Below are positions 7,521 through 14,462 of a stretch of 58,160 nucleotides of DNA, piece after piece. Each line of letters begins with the position of its first letter. Position 1 is the first letter of the stretch. The notes beneath the pieces are model-generated. The model worked only from the letters and a program-made list of their open reading frames with translations, was not told the DNA's origin and made no database searches. The DNA is taken from positions 1 to 58,160 of IMG/VR virus record IMGVR_UViG_3300032898_000006. One strand, given 5' to 3'. This stretch comes from a virus. The position numbers were made by a program, and so were the translations under genes.

Positions 7521-7875
7521 CGACAGGCTTACCGCCGAGCGCGCCGATGAGGAGATCATCGCCCTGTGCACCCTGCAGTTCTCCTGGGGCGGCCTGCTCG
7601 ACTGGCGGCCGGCTGACGACGGGTACGCCGTCCACCTGATCCGCGAGACGCGCAGGGGGACGCCAGGGCCGACGCTGTGCGGCATCGGCCGGTTCGACAA
7701 GAACGGCCCAGGGTGGTCGGTCGGCGGGGGGATCTCCGGCCCGGACATCATCCACAAGCCGTGCCCCGGGTGCGCGGGCACGGCACGCGAGCAGTTCCCC
7801 GGCCTGCCGGTGACCGGCAGCGTGGGGGCGCGGGAGATGGCGGCTGAGCTCGGCGTGGCGGTGAGCCGTGGCTGA
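7510..7875 (+). CDS. Hypothetical protein (121 aa)
   Basis: Beta-rich protein with a central HLIRETRRGTPGPTLCGIGR segment and a later KPCPGCAGT CxxC. The H...C...CxxC order resembles short zinc-binding proteins common in actinobacterial mobile DNA. Function unknown. Confidence 0.55.
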   Translation: MASDDRLTAERADEEIIALCTLQFSWGGLLDWRPADDGYAVHLIRETRRGTPGPTLCGIGRFDKNGPGWSVGGGISGPDIIHKPCPGCAGTAREQFPGLPVTGSVGAREMAAELGVAVSRG

Positions 7876-8113
7876 CCCGGCTGCCGCCCTCGACGCGATC
7901 GAAGCCGCATACCAGGCCCGCGCAGACGTCTGGACGGCCCTGCATAAGGTCGAGTACCAGCTGACCCGTAACAGCAGCTCCCCGAATCTTTCTGTTGTCG
8001 GGGCCGCCCTGGAGGGAGCCGTTGAGGCGTGCGACCGGACGCGGGCGGCGATCGAAAGGGCGCAGGCCGAGGCGGGCCCGATCGACATCTGGAAGGCGAC
8101 TGACTGTGGCTGA
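7868..8113 (+). CDS. Hypothetical helical protein (81 aa)
   Basis: GTG at 7868 overlapping the previous gene. Predicted all-helical, likely coiled coil (ALDAIEAAYQARADVWTALH). Unrecognised. Confidence 0.5.
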   Translation: MADPAAALDAIEAAYQARADVWTALHKVEYQLTRNSSSPNLSVVGAALEGAVEACDRTRAAIERAQAEAGPIDIWKATDCG

Positions 8114-8624
8114 GCTTCGGACGCTGACGGTAAAGCAACCATGGGCCCACATGATCGCCCACTGCGGTAAAACGGTGGAGAACCGCTCCTGGCCGACGAC
8201 CCACCGCGGATTGCTGGCGATCCACGCCGGCGCCTACTCAGGCTGGGATCCGGCAGGCGAGGGGAGCCCGGTCGCTCGTGCTGCGTGGCGCGAATGGTCG
8301 GCGACGCTTCCGCCGCTGAACATCACCGGCCCTCTCCGCAGGGGCGCGATTCACATCGACTTCGGGGCGATCGTCGCCGTCGCCGAGTTGTCCGGCTGCC
8401 ACGCGAGCGGGCCGGACGGCTGTGACGGCAACTGGCAGGGGCTGGACGGCTGGCTCCGCCCGCGATGCTCGCCGTGGGCCGTCAACGGGCAGTGGCACTG
8501 GGTGCTGGAGAGCGTCCGCCCGCTTGCCGCGCCTGTGCCGTGCAGGGGCAGGCTCAGCCTATGGCGGCTCCCCGAAGACACCGAGGACGCCGTGCGGGCG
8601 CAGATGGAGGCGACCAGTGCCTGA
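8106..8624 (+). CDS. ASCH-domain protein
   Basis: The 172-residue product starts with the classic ASCH pattern LTVKQPWAHMIAHCGKTVEN followed by RSWPTTHRGLLAIHAG, then GAIVAVAELSGC. ASCH proteins have a PUA-like beta-barrel and are linked to RNA binding or RNA-associated enzymatic roles. GTG at 8106 overlaps the previous stop. Its presence in an operon that ends with RtcB is suggestive of RNA-related functions but this is inference. Confidence 0.8.
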   Translation: MAELRTLTVKQPWAHMIAHCGKTVENRSWPTTHRGLLAIHAGAYSGWDPAGEGSPVARAAWREWSATLPPLNITGPLRRGAIHIDFGAIVAVAELSGCHASGPDGCDGNWQGLDGWLRPRCSPWAVNGQWHWVLESVRPLAAPVPCRGRLSLWRLPEDTEDAVRAQMEATSA

Positions 8625-8886
8625 ACTTCATGACATCCTTCCCCGCCGCAAGACCCCCGAGACCCGCGACGCCGACGGCTGGTGCCGCATCACCGTGCAG
8701 AGGTGCTGCAACGGGTGCGGCGAGCAGATCGGCGACGTGACCATGATCGAGATGGAGCTGGCCATCGCGGGGGAGCCGCTGCCCGATGTGCGCCCGGAGT
8801 GCCCTCGATGCCGGCCGACGATGAACCCGTCCCTGGCCCTGGTCACGAAATCCGCACCCGCGCAACTGGAGGCGCATGATGGCTGA
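8617..8886 (+). CDS. Putative zinc-binding protein (89 aa)
   Basis: Contains RCCNGCGEQI and ECPRCRPT, a CxxC pair about 40 residues apart, compatible with a zinc ribbon. GTG start overlaps the upstream stop by 8 nt. Confidence 0.55.
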   Translation: MPELHDILPRRKTPETRDADGWCRITVQRCCNGCGEQIGDVTMIEMELAIAGEPLPDVRPECPRCRPTMNPSLALVTKSAPAQLEAHDG

Positions 8887-9424
8887 CAAGATCCCCTGGC
8901 GTTTCACCTGCCAGACTCACAACTGGGGCGCGGCCCGCGTGCCCTGCCCGCACGGCGACGGTGTCGACGCTGACCCTCCGGTGCCGGACGGGCGGGCCGC
9001 GGTCGAGGAGATCATCCGCGCGGCGACGTGCGGGACCGACTTCGGCGGGTGGCTCGCTCACACTCTCGCGGAGGCCGCCGCCCGGCTGGGATCGTCGTCG
9101 GCGCTTCTGTCGTCACGCCCCGGCAGCTGGGAAGCCCACGACATCGAACAGCTCCTCAAGGGGACCGTCGGCTGGGATGACGAGCACCTCGCCGACCACC
9201 TGCCGCGGGCCAGGAGGCCCGACCCGGACGGCTGGGAGTACGGCTACCGGTTCAACCCCGCCAACGCCTCCCGCGACACGATGGAAGGCGCCGCCGACGA
9301 CCAGGCGCAGGCCGAGGCGCAGGTAACCCGGATGCGGGAAACCCATCCCGACTGGAACCCGCGCCTGGTGCGACGACGGCCGGTCCAGCCTGCGGGCGAC
9401 TGGGAGGAAGTCCCCGATGCCTGA
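8876..9424 (+). CDS. Hypothetical protein (182 aa)
   Basis: Start ATGATG at 8876/8879. The N-terminus contains TCQTHNWGAARVPCPHG with Cys and His. The C-terminal 20 residues (VRRRPVQPAGDWEEVPDA) resemble the end of the next gene (IVRRQVGPWKEVPDA), indicating shared ancestry of the tails. Function unknown. Confidence 0.55.
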   Translation: MMADKIPWRFTCQTHNWGAARVPCPHGDGVDADPPVPDGRAAVEEIIRAATCGTDFGGWLAHTLAEAAARLGSSSALLSSRPGSWEAHDIEQLLKGTVGWDDEHLADHLPRARRPDPDGWEYGYRFNPANASRDTMEGAADDQAQAEAQVTRMRETHPDWNPRLVRRRPVQPAGDWEEVPDA

Positions 9425-9797
9425 CAGCCAGCGCCCTCGGTCCGAGCAACGGCAGCGGCGGGTGATGCTCGCCGCCCGCGTCAACCCCGAGGAGGAGCGG
9501 CGTATCCGTGAAGCGGCGAAGGCGCAGCGCATCTCCGTGGCGAGCCTGATCCGCAAGGCTGTCCTCGCTGCCGTGGATCAGCAGCAGCCATCGGCAGAGG
9601 AAGGCGCGGTCACCCAGTGGGGCGTCCGTTACACCGCCCGTCAGCCGCGCGGCGGGACGGCGCTCACGGTCATCCCCATTGCGCACGAGCAGACCGCGCG
9701 GGAGACCGCCGCCTCGGCGCGCAGGAACAACCCGGAGGCGGACGATGTCATCGTGCGCCGCCAGGTCGGCCCATGGAAGGAAGTACCCGATGCCTAG
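9417..9797 (+). CDS. Ribbon-helix-helix-like protein with duplicated tail
   Basis: Residues 15-50 (RRVMLAARVNPEEERRIREA, then AKAQRISVASLIRKAVLAAV) fit a ribbon-helix-helix DNA-binding unit: a short basic strand then two helices. The C-terminal half (WGVRYTARQPRGGTA...EVPDA) shares its end with the preceding gene. Possibly a dimeric repressor. Target unknown. Confidence 0.6.
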   Translation: MPDSQRPRSEQRQRRVMLAARVNPEEERRIREAAKAQRISVASLIRKAVLAAVDQQQPSAEEGAVTQWGVRYTARQPRGGTALTVIPIAHEQTARETAASARRNNPEADDVIVRRQVGPWKEVPDA

Positions 9798-10188
9798 ACA
9801 CCCCAATGACGCCCGCCTGTGGGCGGAGTTGACCGGCCTGTTCCACGACGCAGGCGCGACATCCCCTGAGGACCGGGGCCGCTTCGCCCGCCGTGCCGTC
9901 GCGATCGTCCGCCGGGAGCGCGCCACCGGGGCCGCCCGCACCTTCGCCCCGGGCGACGAGATCCCCTACGACGTGACCCGTGTCTACGACCTTGACGGCG
10001 ACGCCTGGGAGCGTCTCGGCGCCGACCCGGGCCAGCGGGACATGTGGCGCATGCCCGGCTTCAGCCCGGACCAGCACGAGAGCGACGCGGAAGGCTGCTA
10101 CGTCACCCCGCACCTGCTCGACAAGTACGGGCCGCTCACCGAGATCCCGCAGCGCGACCGGACGAGGAAGGGGCCGGGCGGTGGCTGA
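9790..10188 (+). CDS. Hypothetical protein (132 aa)
   Basis: ATG at 9790 overlaps the previous stop by 8 nt. Basic N-terminal helix region, then a mixed segment (DEIPYDVTRVYDLDGDAWER). Unrecognised. Confidence 0.55.
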   Translation: MPRHPNDARLWAELTGLFHDAGATSPEDRGRFARRAVAIVRRERATGAARTFAPGDEIPYDVTRVYDLDGDAWERLGADPGQRDMWRMPGFSPDQHESDAEGCYVTPHLLDKYGPLTEIPQRDRTRKGPGGG

Positions 10189-10369
10189 AGTAACTCTCAC
10201 CTGCGTGAGCGCCGAGGACGCGCGGATCGTCGCGGCCGAGGCGAACAAGGACGGCGATCCGGCGCACCGGTCGAAAGCGCCCTGCAGAAACCCCCTTGCA
10301 GGTCACAGGAGGATAGGAAGTTATGGAGCAGATCTCGAAGCGGCTGTTCAATTGGGCGTCGATCCTTGA
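10181..10369 (+). CDS. Small hypothetical protein overlapping rtcB start
   Basis: GTG at 10181 is coupled to the upstream stop. The first 30 residues (MAEVTLTCVSAEDARIVAAE) look coding; the rest less so. The frame runs 47 nt into rtcB, which itself has a strong ribosome-binding site, so the true 3' end may differ from what was made in the ancestor. Confidence 0.35.
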   Translation: MAEVTLTCVSAEDARIVAAEANKDGDPAHRSKAPCRNPLAGHRRIGSYGADLEAAVQLGVDP

Positions 10370-11525
10370 GCCGAACACCCGCGAGCAGGCGGAGCGGACC
10401 GCGTCGATGCCGTTCATCTGGCCGCACCTCGCACTGATGCCGGACGCCCATCTCGGCAAGGGCGCGACCGTCGGGTCGGTCATCCCGACGCTCGGCGCGA
10501 TCATCCCCGCCGCGGTGGGAGTGGACATCGGGTGCGGAATGTGCGCCGTCCGCACCCAGCTCACCGCCGAGGACGTGCGAAGCCGCGGGAACCTCGCCGC
10601 GCTGAGGGAGTCGATCGAGAAGGCGATCCCGCTGTCGGCCGGCCACTACAACACGGCGCTGCGGGACAGCGAGACCGAGAGGCGCGTCGGCGAGTTGTTC
10701 ATGCTGGACGGCGCCTGGTCCGCGGAGAGCATCGCGCCGAACTGGAGCCTGCAACTCGGCTCGCTCGGATCGGGGAATCACTTCATCGAGATCTCTCTCG
10801 ACGAGCTCGACCGCGTATGGCTGTTCCTGCACAGCGGAAGCCGCGGGGTCGGCAACAAGCTGGCCGTCAAGCACATCAAGATCGCCCTCGAGCAGTGCGA
10901 GCGCCGGTGGATCACCCTTCCCGATCCCGATCTCGCCTACCTGGTCGAGGGCGACCTGCAGTTCTCCGAGTACCTCTGCGATCTCCGCTGGGCGCAGCAT
11001 TTCGCGCTCCTGAACCGCGAGGAGATGATGCACCGGGTCATCGGCTGCGTCGCCGATTGGTCCGGCGAAACCGCGCAGCAGCTGGAGACGGTCAACTGCC
11101 ACCACAACTACACCGAGCAGATGTCCGGCGACCTGCTCGGCCAGTGGAAGCGGCCGAAGAACGCGCACGGCCACGTGTGGCTATCCCGCAAGGGCGCGAT
11201 CGACGCCACCGAGGGCACGCCGGGCCTGATCCCCGGATCCATGGGCACCCGTTCCTACGTGGTCGAGGGGCGCGGCAACCCGCTCTCGCTCAACTCCTCG
11301 CCGCACGGCGCAGGCCGCGAGTACAGCCGCTCAGCGGCGCGTAAGACGTTCACCCGCGAGCAACTCGACGAGGCGATGAGCGGCATCGAGTGGGGCCGCT
11401 CCGACGCCTTCCTCGACGAGATCCCCCGGGCCTACAAAGACATAGATGTTGTGATGGCCGACGCCGCGAGCCTCGTCGAGATCAAGCACACGCTGCGGCA
11501 GATCATCAACGTAAAGGGCGACTAG
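10323..11525 (+). CDS. rtcB: RtcB-type RNA ligase
   Basis: RtcB joins RNA 2',3'-cyclic phosphate (or 3'-phosphate) and 5'-OH ends using GTP and Mn2+, repairing cleaved tRNAs and other RNAs. All signature blocks are present in order: PDAHLGKG (Asp/His metal ligands, about residue 41), VGVDIGCGM (metal-binding Cys, about 71), GSGNHF (about 150), LHSGSRG (about 170), CHHNY (about 260), LSRKGA, PGSMGTRSYVV, SSPHGAGR (guanylylated His near 328) and C-terminal IINVKGD (Lys). The length of about 400 is normal for a bacterial/phage RtcB. An AGGAGG-like site precedes ATG 10323. It closes the early operon. A Ro60 gene with Y-like RNAs lies 12 kb downstream, paralleling bacterial rsr-yrl-rtcB loci. Confidence 0.95.
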   Translation: MEQISKRLFNWASILEPNTREQAERTASMPFIWPHLALMPDAHLGKGATVGSVIPTLGAIIPAAVGVDIGCGMCAVRTQLTAEDVRSRGNLAALRESIEKAIPLSAGHYNTALRDSETERRVGELFMLDGAWSAESIAPNWSLQLGSLGSGNHFIEISLDELDRVWLFLHSGSRGVGNKLAVKHIKIALEQCERRWITLPDPDLAYLVEGDLQFSEYLCDLRWAQHFALLNREEMMHRVIGCVADWSGETAQQLETVNCHHNYTEQMSGDLLGQWKRPKNAHGHVWLSRKGAIDATEGTPGLIPGSMGTRSYVVEGRGNPLSLNSSPHGAGREYSRSAARKTFTREQLDEAMSGIEWGRSDAFLDEIPRAYKDIDVVMADAASLVEIKHTLRQIINVKGD

Positions 11526-11528
11526 GGC

Positions 11529-11767
11529 ATGACCGACCGGCCTTCCTTCGCCTGCCCCTGCTGCGGAGCCGTCTCCTGCAACCCAAACGACGTCGCCCAC
11601 CGTTTGCCGGCAACTGCGTCGAGGTCAGAGTCTTCGATGACGGATCCGCCGACGTCCGCAACAGCAGGAATCCCGGGGAGGGCGTCCTGCGCTTCACCCC
11701 GGGCGAGTGGGAGGCGTTCGTCGGCGGCTGCAAGCTCGGCGAGTTCGACCGGTTCGGCCGGCCGTGA
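11529..11767 (+). pseudogene. Zinc-ribbon start joined out of frame to DUF397 domain
   Basis: From ATG 11529 the frame reads FACPCCGAVSCNPNDVAHR, a typical small zinc-ribbon beginning. From about 11603, in the -1 frame, reads FAGNCVEVRVFDDG, then ADVRNSRNPG and LRFTPGEWEAFVGG, the core of a DUF397 domain lacking its usual WxKSSxS start. The zinc-ribbon frame degenerates into Arg-rich translation after the junction. I read this as a deletion or frameshift fusion of two small genes; expression through frameshifting cannot be excluded. DUF397 proteins normally partner XRE regulators in actinomycetes. Confidence 0.5.
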
Positions 11768-12084
11768 CCCTGATCCTCGAGGTGAGCGCGGGCGGGTCCG
11801 GCTGGAGGCGCGCCGCGGCCCTGAACCCTGGCGACCCGGAAGGCTCGATCAGCGACAACCGCGGCGGCGGACGGGACGTGCTCATGTTCCGCTGCGAGCC
11901 GGGCCGTTCCGTCATCCGGCGCTCGTCGGCCGGCGTGGACTTCGAGGACGGGCCGGACCGGGTGGTCCTTCCCCTCGCCGGCTTCGAGGAGCTGGCGTCG
12001 CTCGGCCCTGGCGAGTCGTTCGAGAGGGACGTCATCACCGGCCGCGGGATCTCGTGCCGGGTGCGATGGCGGCACGTCGGCTAG
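11764..12084 (+). CDS. Hypothetical beta-rich protein (106 aa)
   Basis: GTG at 11764 overlaps the end of the DUF397 frame. Strand-rich sequence (DVLMFRCEPGRSVIRRS, GISCRVRWRHVG). No family recognised. Last gene of this rightward cluster before a 320-nt spacer. Confidence 0.55.
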   Translation: MTLILEVSAGGSGWRRAAALNPGDPEGSISDNRGGGRDVLMFRCEPGRSVIRRSSAGVDFEDGPDRVVLPLAGFEELASLGPGESFERDVITGRGISCRVRWRHVG

Positions 12085-12214
12085 GATTCACCCGCAGGGC
12101 TTCCCGATAAGGGGATGGCGCACAGGGGACGGGACCGCCGGCGTAGGGCGAGCCGGCCAGCGGCGACGGCTGAGACTGGTCGCTCCCTGCCTCCCCGCCA
12201 TGGAGAAGCGGTCG

Positions 12215-12241
12215 CCGGGCGCGCCTGATGGCTGCGCCCGG
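12215..12241 (+). other. Strong hairpin with UGAU loop
   Basis: CCGGGCGC + GCC pairs with GGC (one bulged T) + GCGCCCGG around the tetraloop TGAT: 11 base pairs. No T-tract follows, so it is either a non-canonical terminator or a structured RNA element. Confidence 0.5.
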
Positions 12242-12291
12242 CGCCGCGCCCCCTCCCGGCGTGTTCACTGGCCGTCTCCCCCCGATCGCTG

Positions 12292-12370
12292 TACGCTTGT
12301 CTCTTGCCGGTAGCGCGCCGGCAGCCACGTGGAAGAACCCGGCCGCCCTCCCCCCGTGACGGCCGGGTTC
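12292..12370 (+). ncRNA. Candidate small RNA or attenuated leader
   Basis: A -10-like TACGCT (12292-12297) is followed by a TGCCGG/CCGGCA hairpin (12305-12323) and then an intrinsic-terminator shape (12336-12369 plus ACTTTTCC). This arrangement gives a roughly 70-nt transcript or a leader for the gene at 12407. No good -35 was found, so confidence is low. Confidence 0.3.
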
Positions 12371-12378
12371 GACTTTTC
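12336..12378 (+). terminator. Intrinsic terminator
   Basis: Perfect 10-bp stem AACCCGGCCG/CGGCCGGGTT with a 14-nt loop, followed by CGACTTTTCC. Confidence 0.65.
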
Positions 12379-12406
12379 CCGGGGGCAGCCTTCCACGAGG
12401 TGCGTC

Positions 12407-12700
12407 ATGGCCCGGATGCTCGGCCGCTACCAGGTCCCCGGCTGCTGCCCCGGCACCCGCGCCGGCCTCAACCCCGGACCCGACTGTTCCGGCGGAGGCA
12501 CCATGACAGCCCGCGGGGCGAAGCGCATCGAGGCCCGCCAGGTCGCCGACGACATCGAAGACCAACTCCGGCCTCAGCCCGACTACGACCATCTGCTCAC
12601 ACTCGGCCCGCTCTACGACCTGTCCGACTGCGAGCACGGGTGCAACGGCTCGCCCTGCGGCAGCGAGCGGTGCACCTTCATCTGCCACCCGACGGCCTAG
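12407..12700 (+). CDS. Hypothetical Cys-rich protein (97 aa)
   Basis: ATG at 12407 with GAGG upstream. The N-terminus MARMLGRYQVPGCCPGTRAG is Cys-Pro rich, the middle is an acidic helix (AKRIEARQVADDIEDQ), and the C-terminus has six cysteines (DCEHGCNGSPCGSERCTFIC). Probably metal-binding; family not recognised. Confidence 0.6.
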   Translation: MARMLGRYQVPGCCPGTRAGLNPGPDCSGGGTMTARGAKRIEARQVADDIEDQLRPQPDYDHLLTLGPLYDLSDCEHGCNGSPCGSERCTFICHPTA

Positions 12701-12703
12701 GCT
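12698..12703 (+). promoter_or_regulatory. -10 element for leaderless gene 12711
   Basis: TAGGCT ends exactly 7 nt before the ATG at 12711, overlapping the upstream stop codon. No ribosome-binding site lies between, so the message should be leaderless. A weak CTTCAT lies 16 bp upstream as a possible -35. Confidence 0.5.
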
Positions 12704-12710
12704 GACCCCC

Positions 12711-13067
12711 ATGACGCGCTGGGGCCCGTACGTGGAGCGGCGGCTCGAAGACATCCGCCGAGGCGAGGGCCGCGACCAGTGGGACGGCGAATGGCCCGCG
12801 CCCACCGTCGCGGACGCCGCCTGGGCCACGGCGACCGAAACGCTCCCCGATGAGGCCCCGACGCCCTCCGTGGTGCCAACCGGAGACGGCGGCATCGATC
12901 TCGTCTGGCACAAGGGCGGCTGGGACATCGAGCTGGAGGTCCACCCTGACGGAGAGACGCTGCTGTGGATGCACGACCGCGCCGCGGGCGGCGATCTCTG
13001 CTCGGTCCCGCTAGACGACGGCCGCGAGCGCCTCCGCGCGGTGCTGAGCGAGCTCGCGCTTCTCTAG
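12711..13067 (+). CDS. Hypothetical protein (118 aa)
   Basis: Alpha/beta protein with the segment GGIDLVWHKGGWDIELEVHP, a recurrent pattern in small actinobacterial and phage proteins of unknown function (from memory). Predicted leaderless from the TAGGCT at 12698. Confidence 0.65.
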   Translation: MTRWGPYVERRLEDIRRGEGRDQWDGEWPAPTVADAAWATATETLPDEAPTPSVVPTGDGGIDLVWHKGGWDIELEVHPDGETLLWMHDRAAGGDLCSVPLDDGRERLRAVLSELALL

Positions 13068-13072
13068 CCGCC

Positions 13073-13348
13073 ATGCCGCCGAGTCCCCGAAACTCCCCCG
13101 CCCTCGAGGCGGCGCTGTCCCGCGACACGACCCGCCGCGACACCGGCTGGCACCGCGACACGTCCGAGACCGGGTGGGAGATGCTCTTCGGCGACGGGCA
13201 GTGGCACCCGGTCGACGTACGCGTCTGGTGGACCGACGACCGCGGGCGCGAGGTCGTGCAGATCTACTGGACCGCCGAGTACTCGACGTGGACCGGGGTG
13301 TTCGTCTTCGACGCCGGCAAGGCCCGCGAGATCGAGGCCGACGACTAG
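13073..13348 (+). CDS. Hypothetical protein (91 aa)
   Basis: ATG at 13073. Tryptophan-rich beta protein (WEMLFGDGQWHPVDVRVWWT). Its stop converges with the minus-strand endonuclease gene, overlapping by 4 nt. Unrecognised. Confidence 0.6.
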   Translation: MPPSPRNSPALEAALSRDTTRRDTGWHRDTSETGWEMLFGDGQWHPVDVRVWWTDDRGREVVQIYWTAEYSTWTGVFVFDAGKAREIEADD

Positions 13349-14172
13349 GCGGCTGCGCTCCCCGGCGGCCACCGAACAACCCCGTCCTCGCCGATGATGT
13401 CCTTCTTTCGCGGGGCGGCGTACACCAGCCGCCTCAATTCTGCGATCGGCAGCACGTCGGTCGGCTGGATGTCCGCATGCAGGGAACTCTGCCGCGCCCT
13501 GTAGATGTGCTCCATGAGCGGGCGGGCGGGGAGGAACCACTCGGTCCGGCCGAGTTGGTAGGCGCGGAACTTGCGGTGCGTTCGCCGCTCCTCCTGGTAC
13601 TCGCCTGCGCGCAGGAGGAGCGGCTGGAGGCCGCCATGGTCCGCGCGGTGCTGCTCTAGTCGGGATCGGAACCTCTTCGACGTGCCGATCTTGATCATGC
13701 CGTCCGACTCCCGGCGCAGGTAGTAGACGACGCTGTGCCGGGCCGTGGCGCGCTCCCATGCCGCCGCGGCGGCGTCGGCCTCCCGCTCGTAGCCGGCCTT
13801 GGCCTCCACGAGCTCCCGGGTCGCCTCTCTCAGCTCCGCCGACTCGCGGCGTATCTCCTCGGCCCTCGTCTCCGCGACGCGCCACCGCTCCAGGATGTGG
13901 AAGTGGGTCTCGCACAAGTCGATCCCGTGGACGCGATGCTCCGCCGGCGCCCCGCAGATCTCGCCCTGGACGAAGCCGGGGCGGCCCTTCAGTCCGATTC
14001 GCCGTGCAACGCACACGGGCGCGTCGGTCTCGGCCCAGCCGCCGGCCTCGTTATCGTGAACGGCGATCACCGGCCCGTGCGGACGGCCGCGGTTGCATTT
14101 AGGACAGGACCACCGGTCGTGCCCCGCCGCGTGGCGCATCACCTCGGCCTCGCCGGTGACCCTCGGCGGCAT
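13345..14172 (-). CDS. GIY-YIG-type endonuclease (T5orf172/MUG113-like) with zinc site
   Basis: The 275-residue product has an N-terminal zinc-binding region (DRWSCPKCNRGRPHG, later ICGAPAEHRV and LCETHFHIL), a long helical coiled coil (about residues 110-150), and a C-terminal GIY-YIG-like domain: VVYYLRRESDGMIKIGTSKR followed by RFRSRLEQHRADHG and ERRTHRKFRAYQLGRTEWF. This matches T5orf172-type domains found in phage and homing-like nucleases. Start at 14172 (MPPRVTG) is uncertain; 14139 (MRHAAGH) is possible. It lies between the early cluster and the integrase and may be a mobile gene. Confidence 0.75.
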   Translation of the reverse strand: MPPRVTGEAEVMRHAAGHDRWSCPKCNRGRPHGPVIAVHDNEAGGWAETDAPVCVARRIGLKGRPGFVQGEICGAPAEHRVHGIDLCETHFHILERWRVAETRAEEIRRESAELREATRELVEAKAGYEREADAAAAAWERATARHSVVYYLRRESDGMIKIGTSKRFRSRLEQHRADHGGLQPLLLRAGEYQEERRTHRKFRAYQLGRTEWFLPARPLMEHIYRARQSSLHADIQPTDVLPIAELRRLVYAAPRKKDIIGEDGVVRWPPGSAAA

Positions 14173-14462
14173 GAGGGGCAGTTCGTAGGCCGGGGTGCTC
14201 GCGACCAAGCGGGGACTCCCCTCGGCCGCCGACTGCTCGCCTCGCTTAGCGGGGACTGGCGCCACGGCCGCTATCCCTCCCGTCACTCGCGTTCTGGGGA
14301 GATCCTGGGGACGACATCGCCTCGGAGCGCCCCGGAACGCACGGGAGCGCCCCGGAACGCGCATCGGCTACCTGGACGACCGAACACGCAGCGTTGTCAC
14401 CTGCGACAACCTCCCGGGATTTTTTCGCGGACCCCCTTGTACTGGCGAAGGGGGTTGGTATC
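14173..14462. other. Gene-free region beside integrase; candidate attP/arm-site zone
   Basis: About 290 nt without a supported gene. It contains a 17-bp direct repeat (14324-14340 and 14344-14360), a stretch GATTTTTTCG, and a 7-bp hairpin CCCCCTT/AAGGGGG. Direct repeats next to a tyrosine integrase are the expected form of arm-type sites, but the attachment core cannot be identified without the host junctions. Confidence 0.4.
14324..14360. repeat. 17-bp tandem direct repeat
   Basis: GGAGCGCCCCGGAACGC occurs at 14324-14340 and again at 14344-14360, a 20-bp period. Confidence 0.85.

Larger units (their letters stand above)
12085..12406. other. Gene-free, hairpin-rich spacer
   Basis: No supported gene on either strand. 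It contains three hairpins in the plus direction: one with a UGAU loop at 12215-12241, a 6-bp one at 12305-12323, and a terminator at 12336-12369. This suggests termination of the early operon and possibly a short RNA or leader in front of the gene at 12407. Confidence 0.6.
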
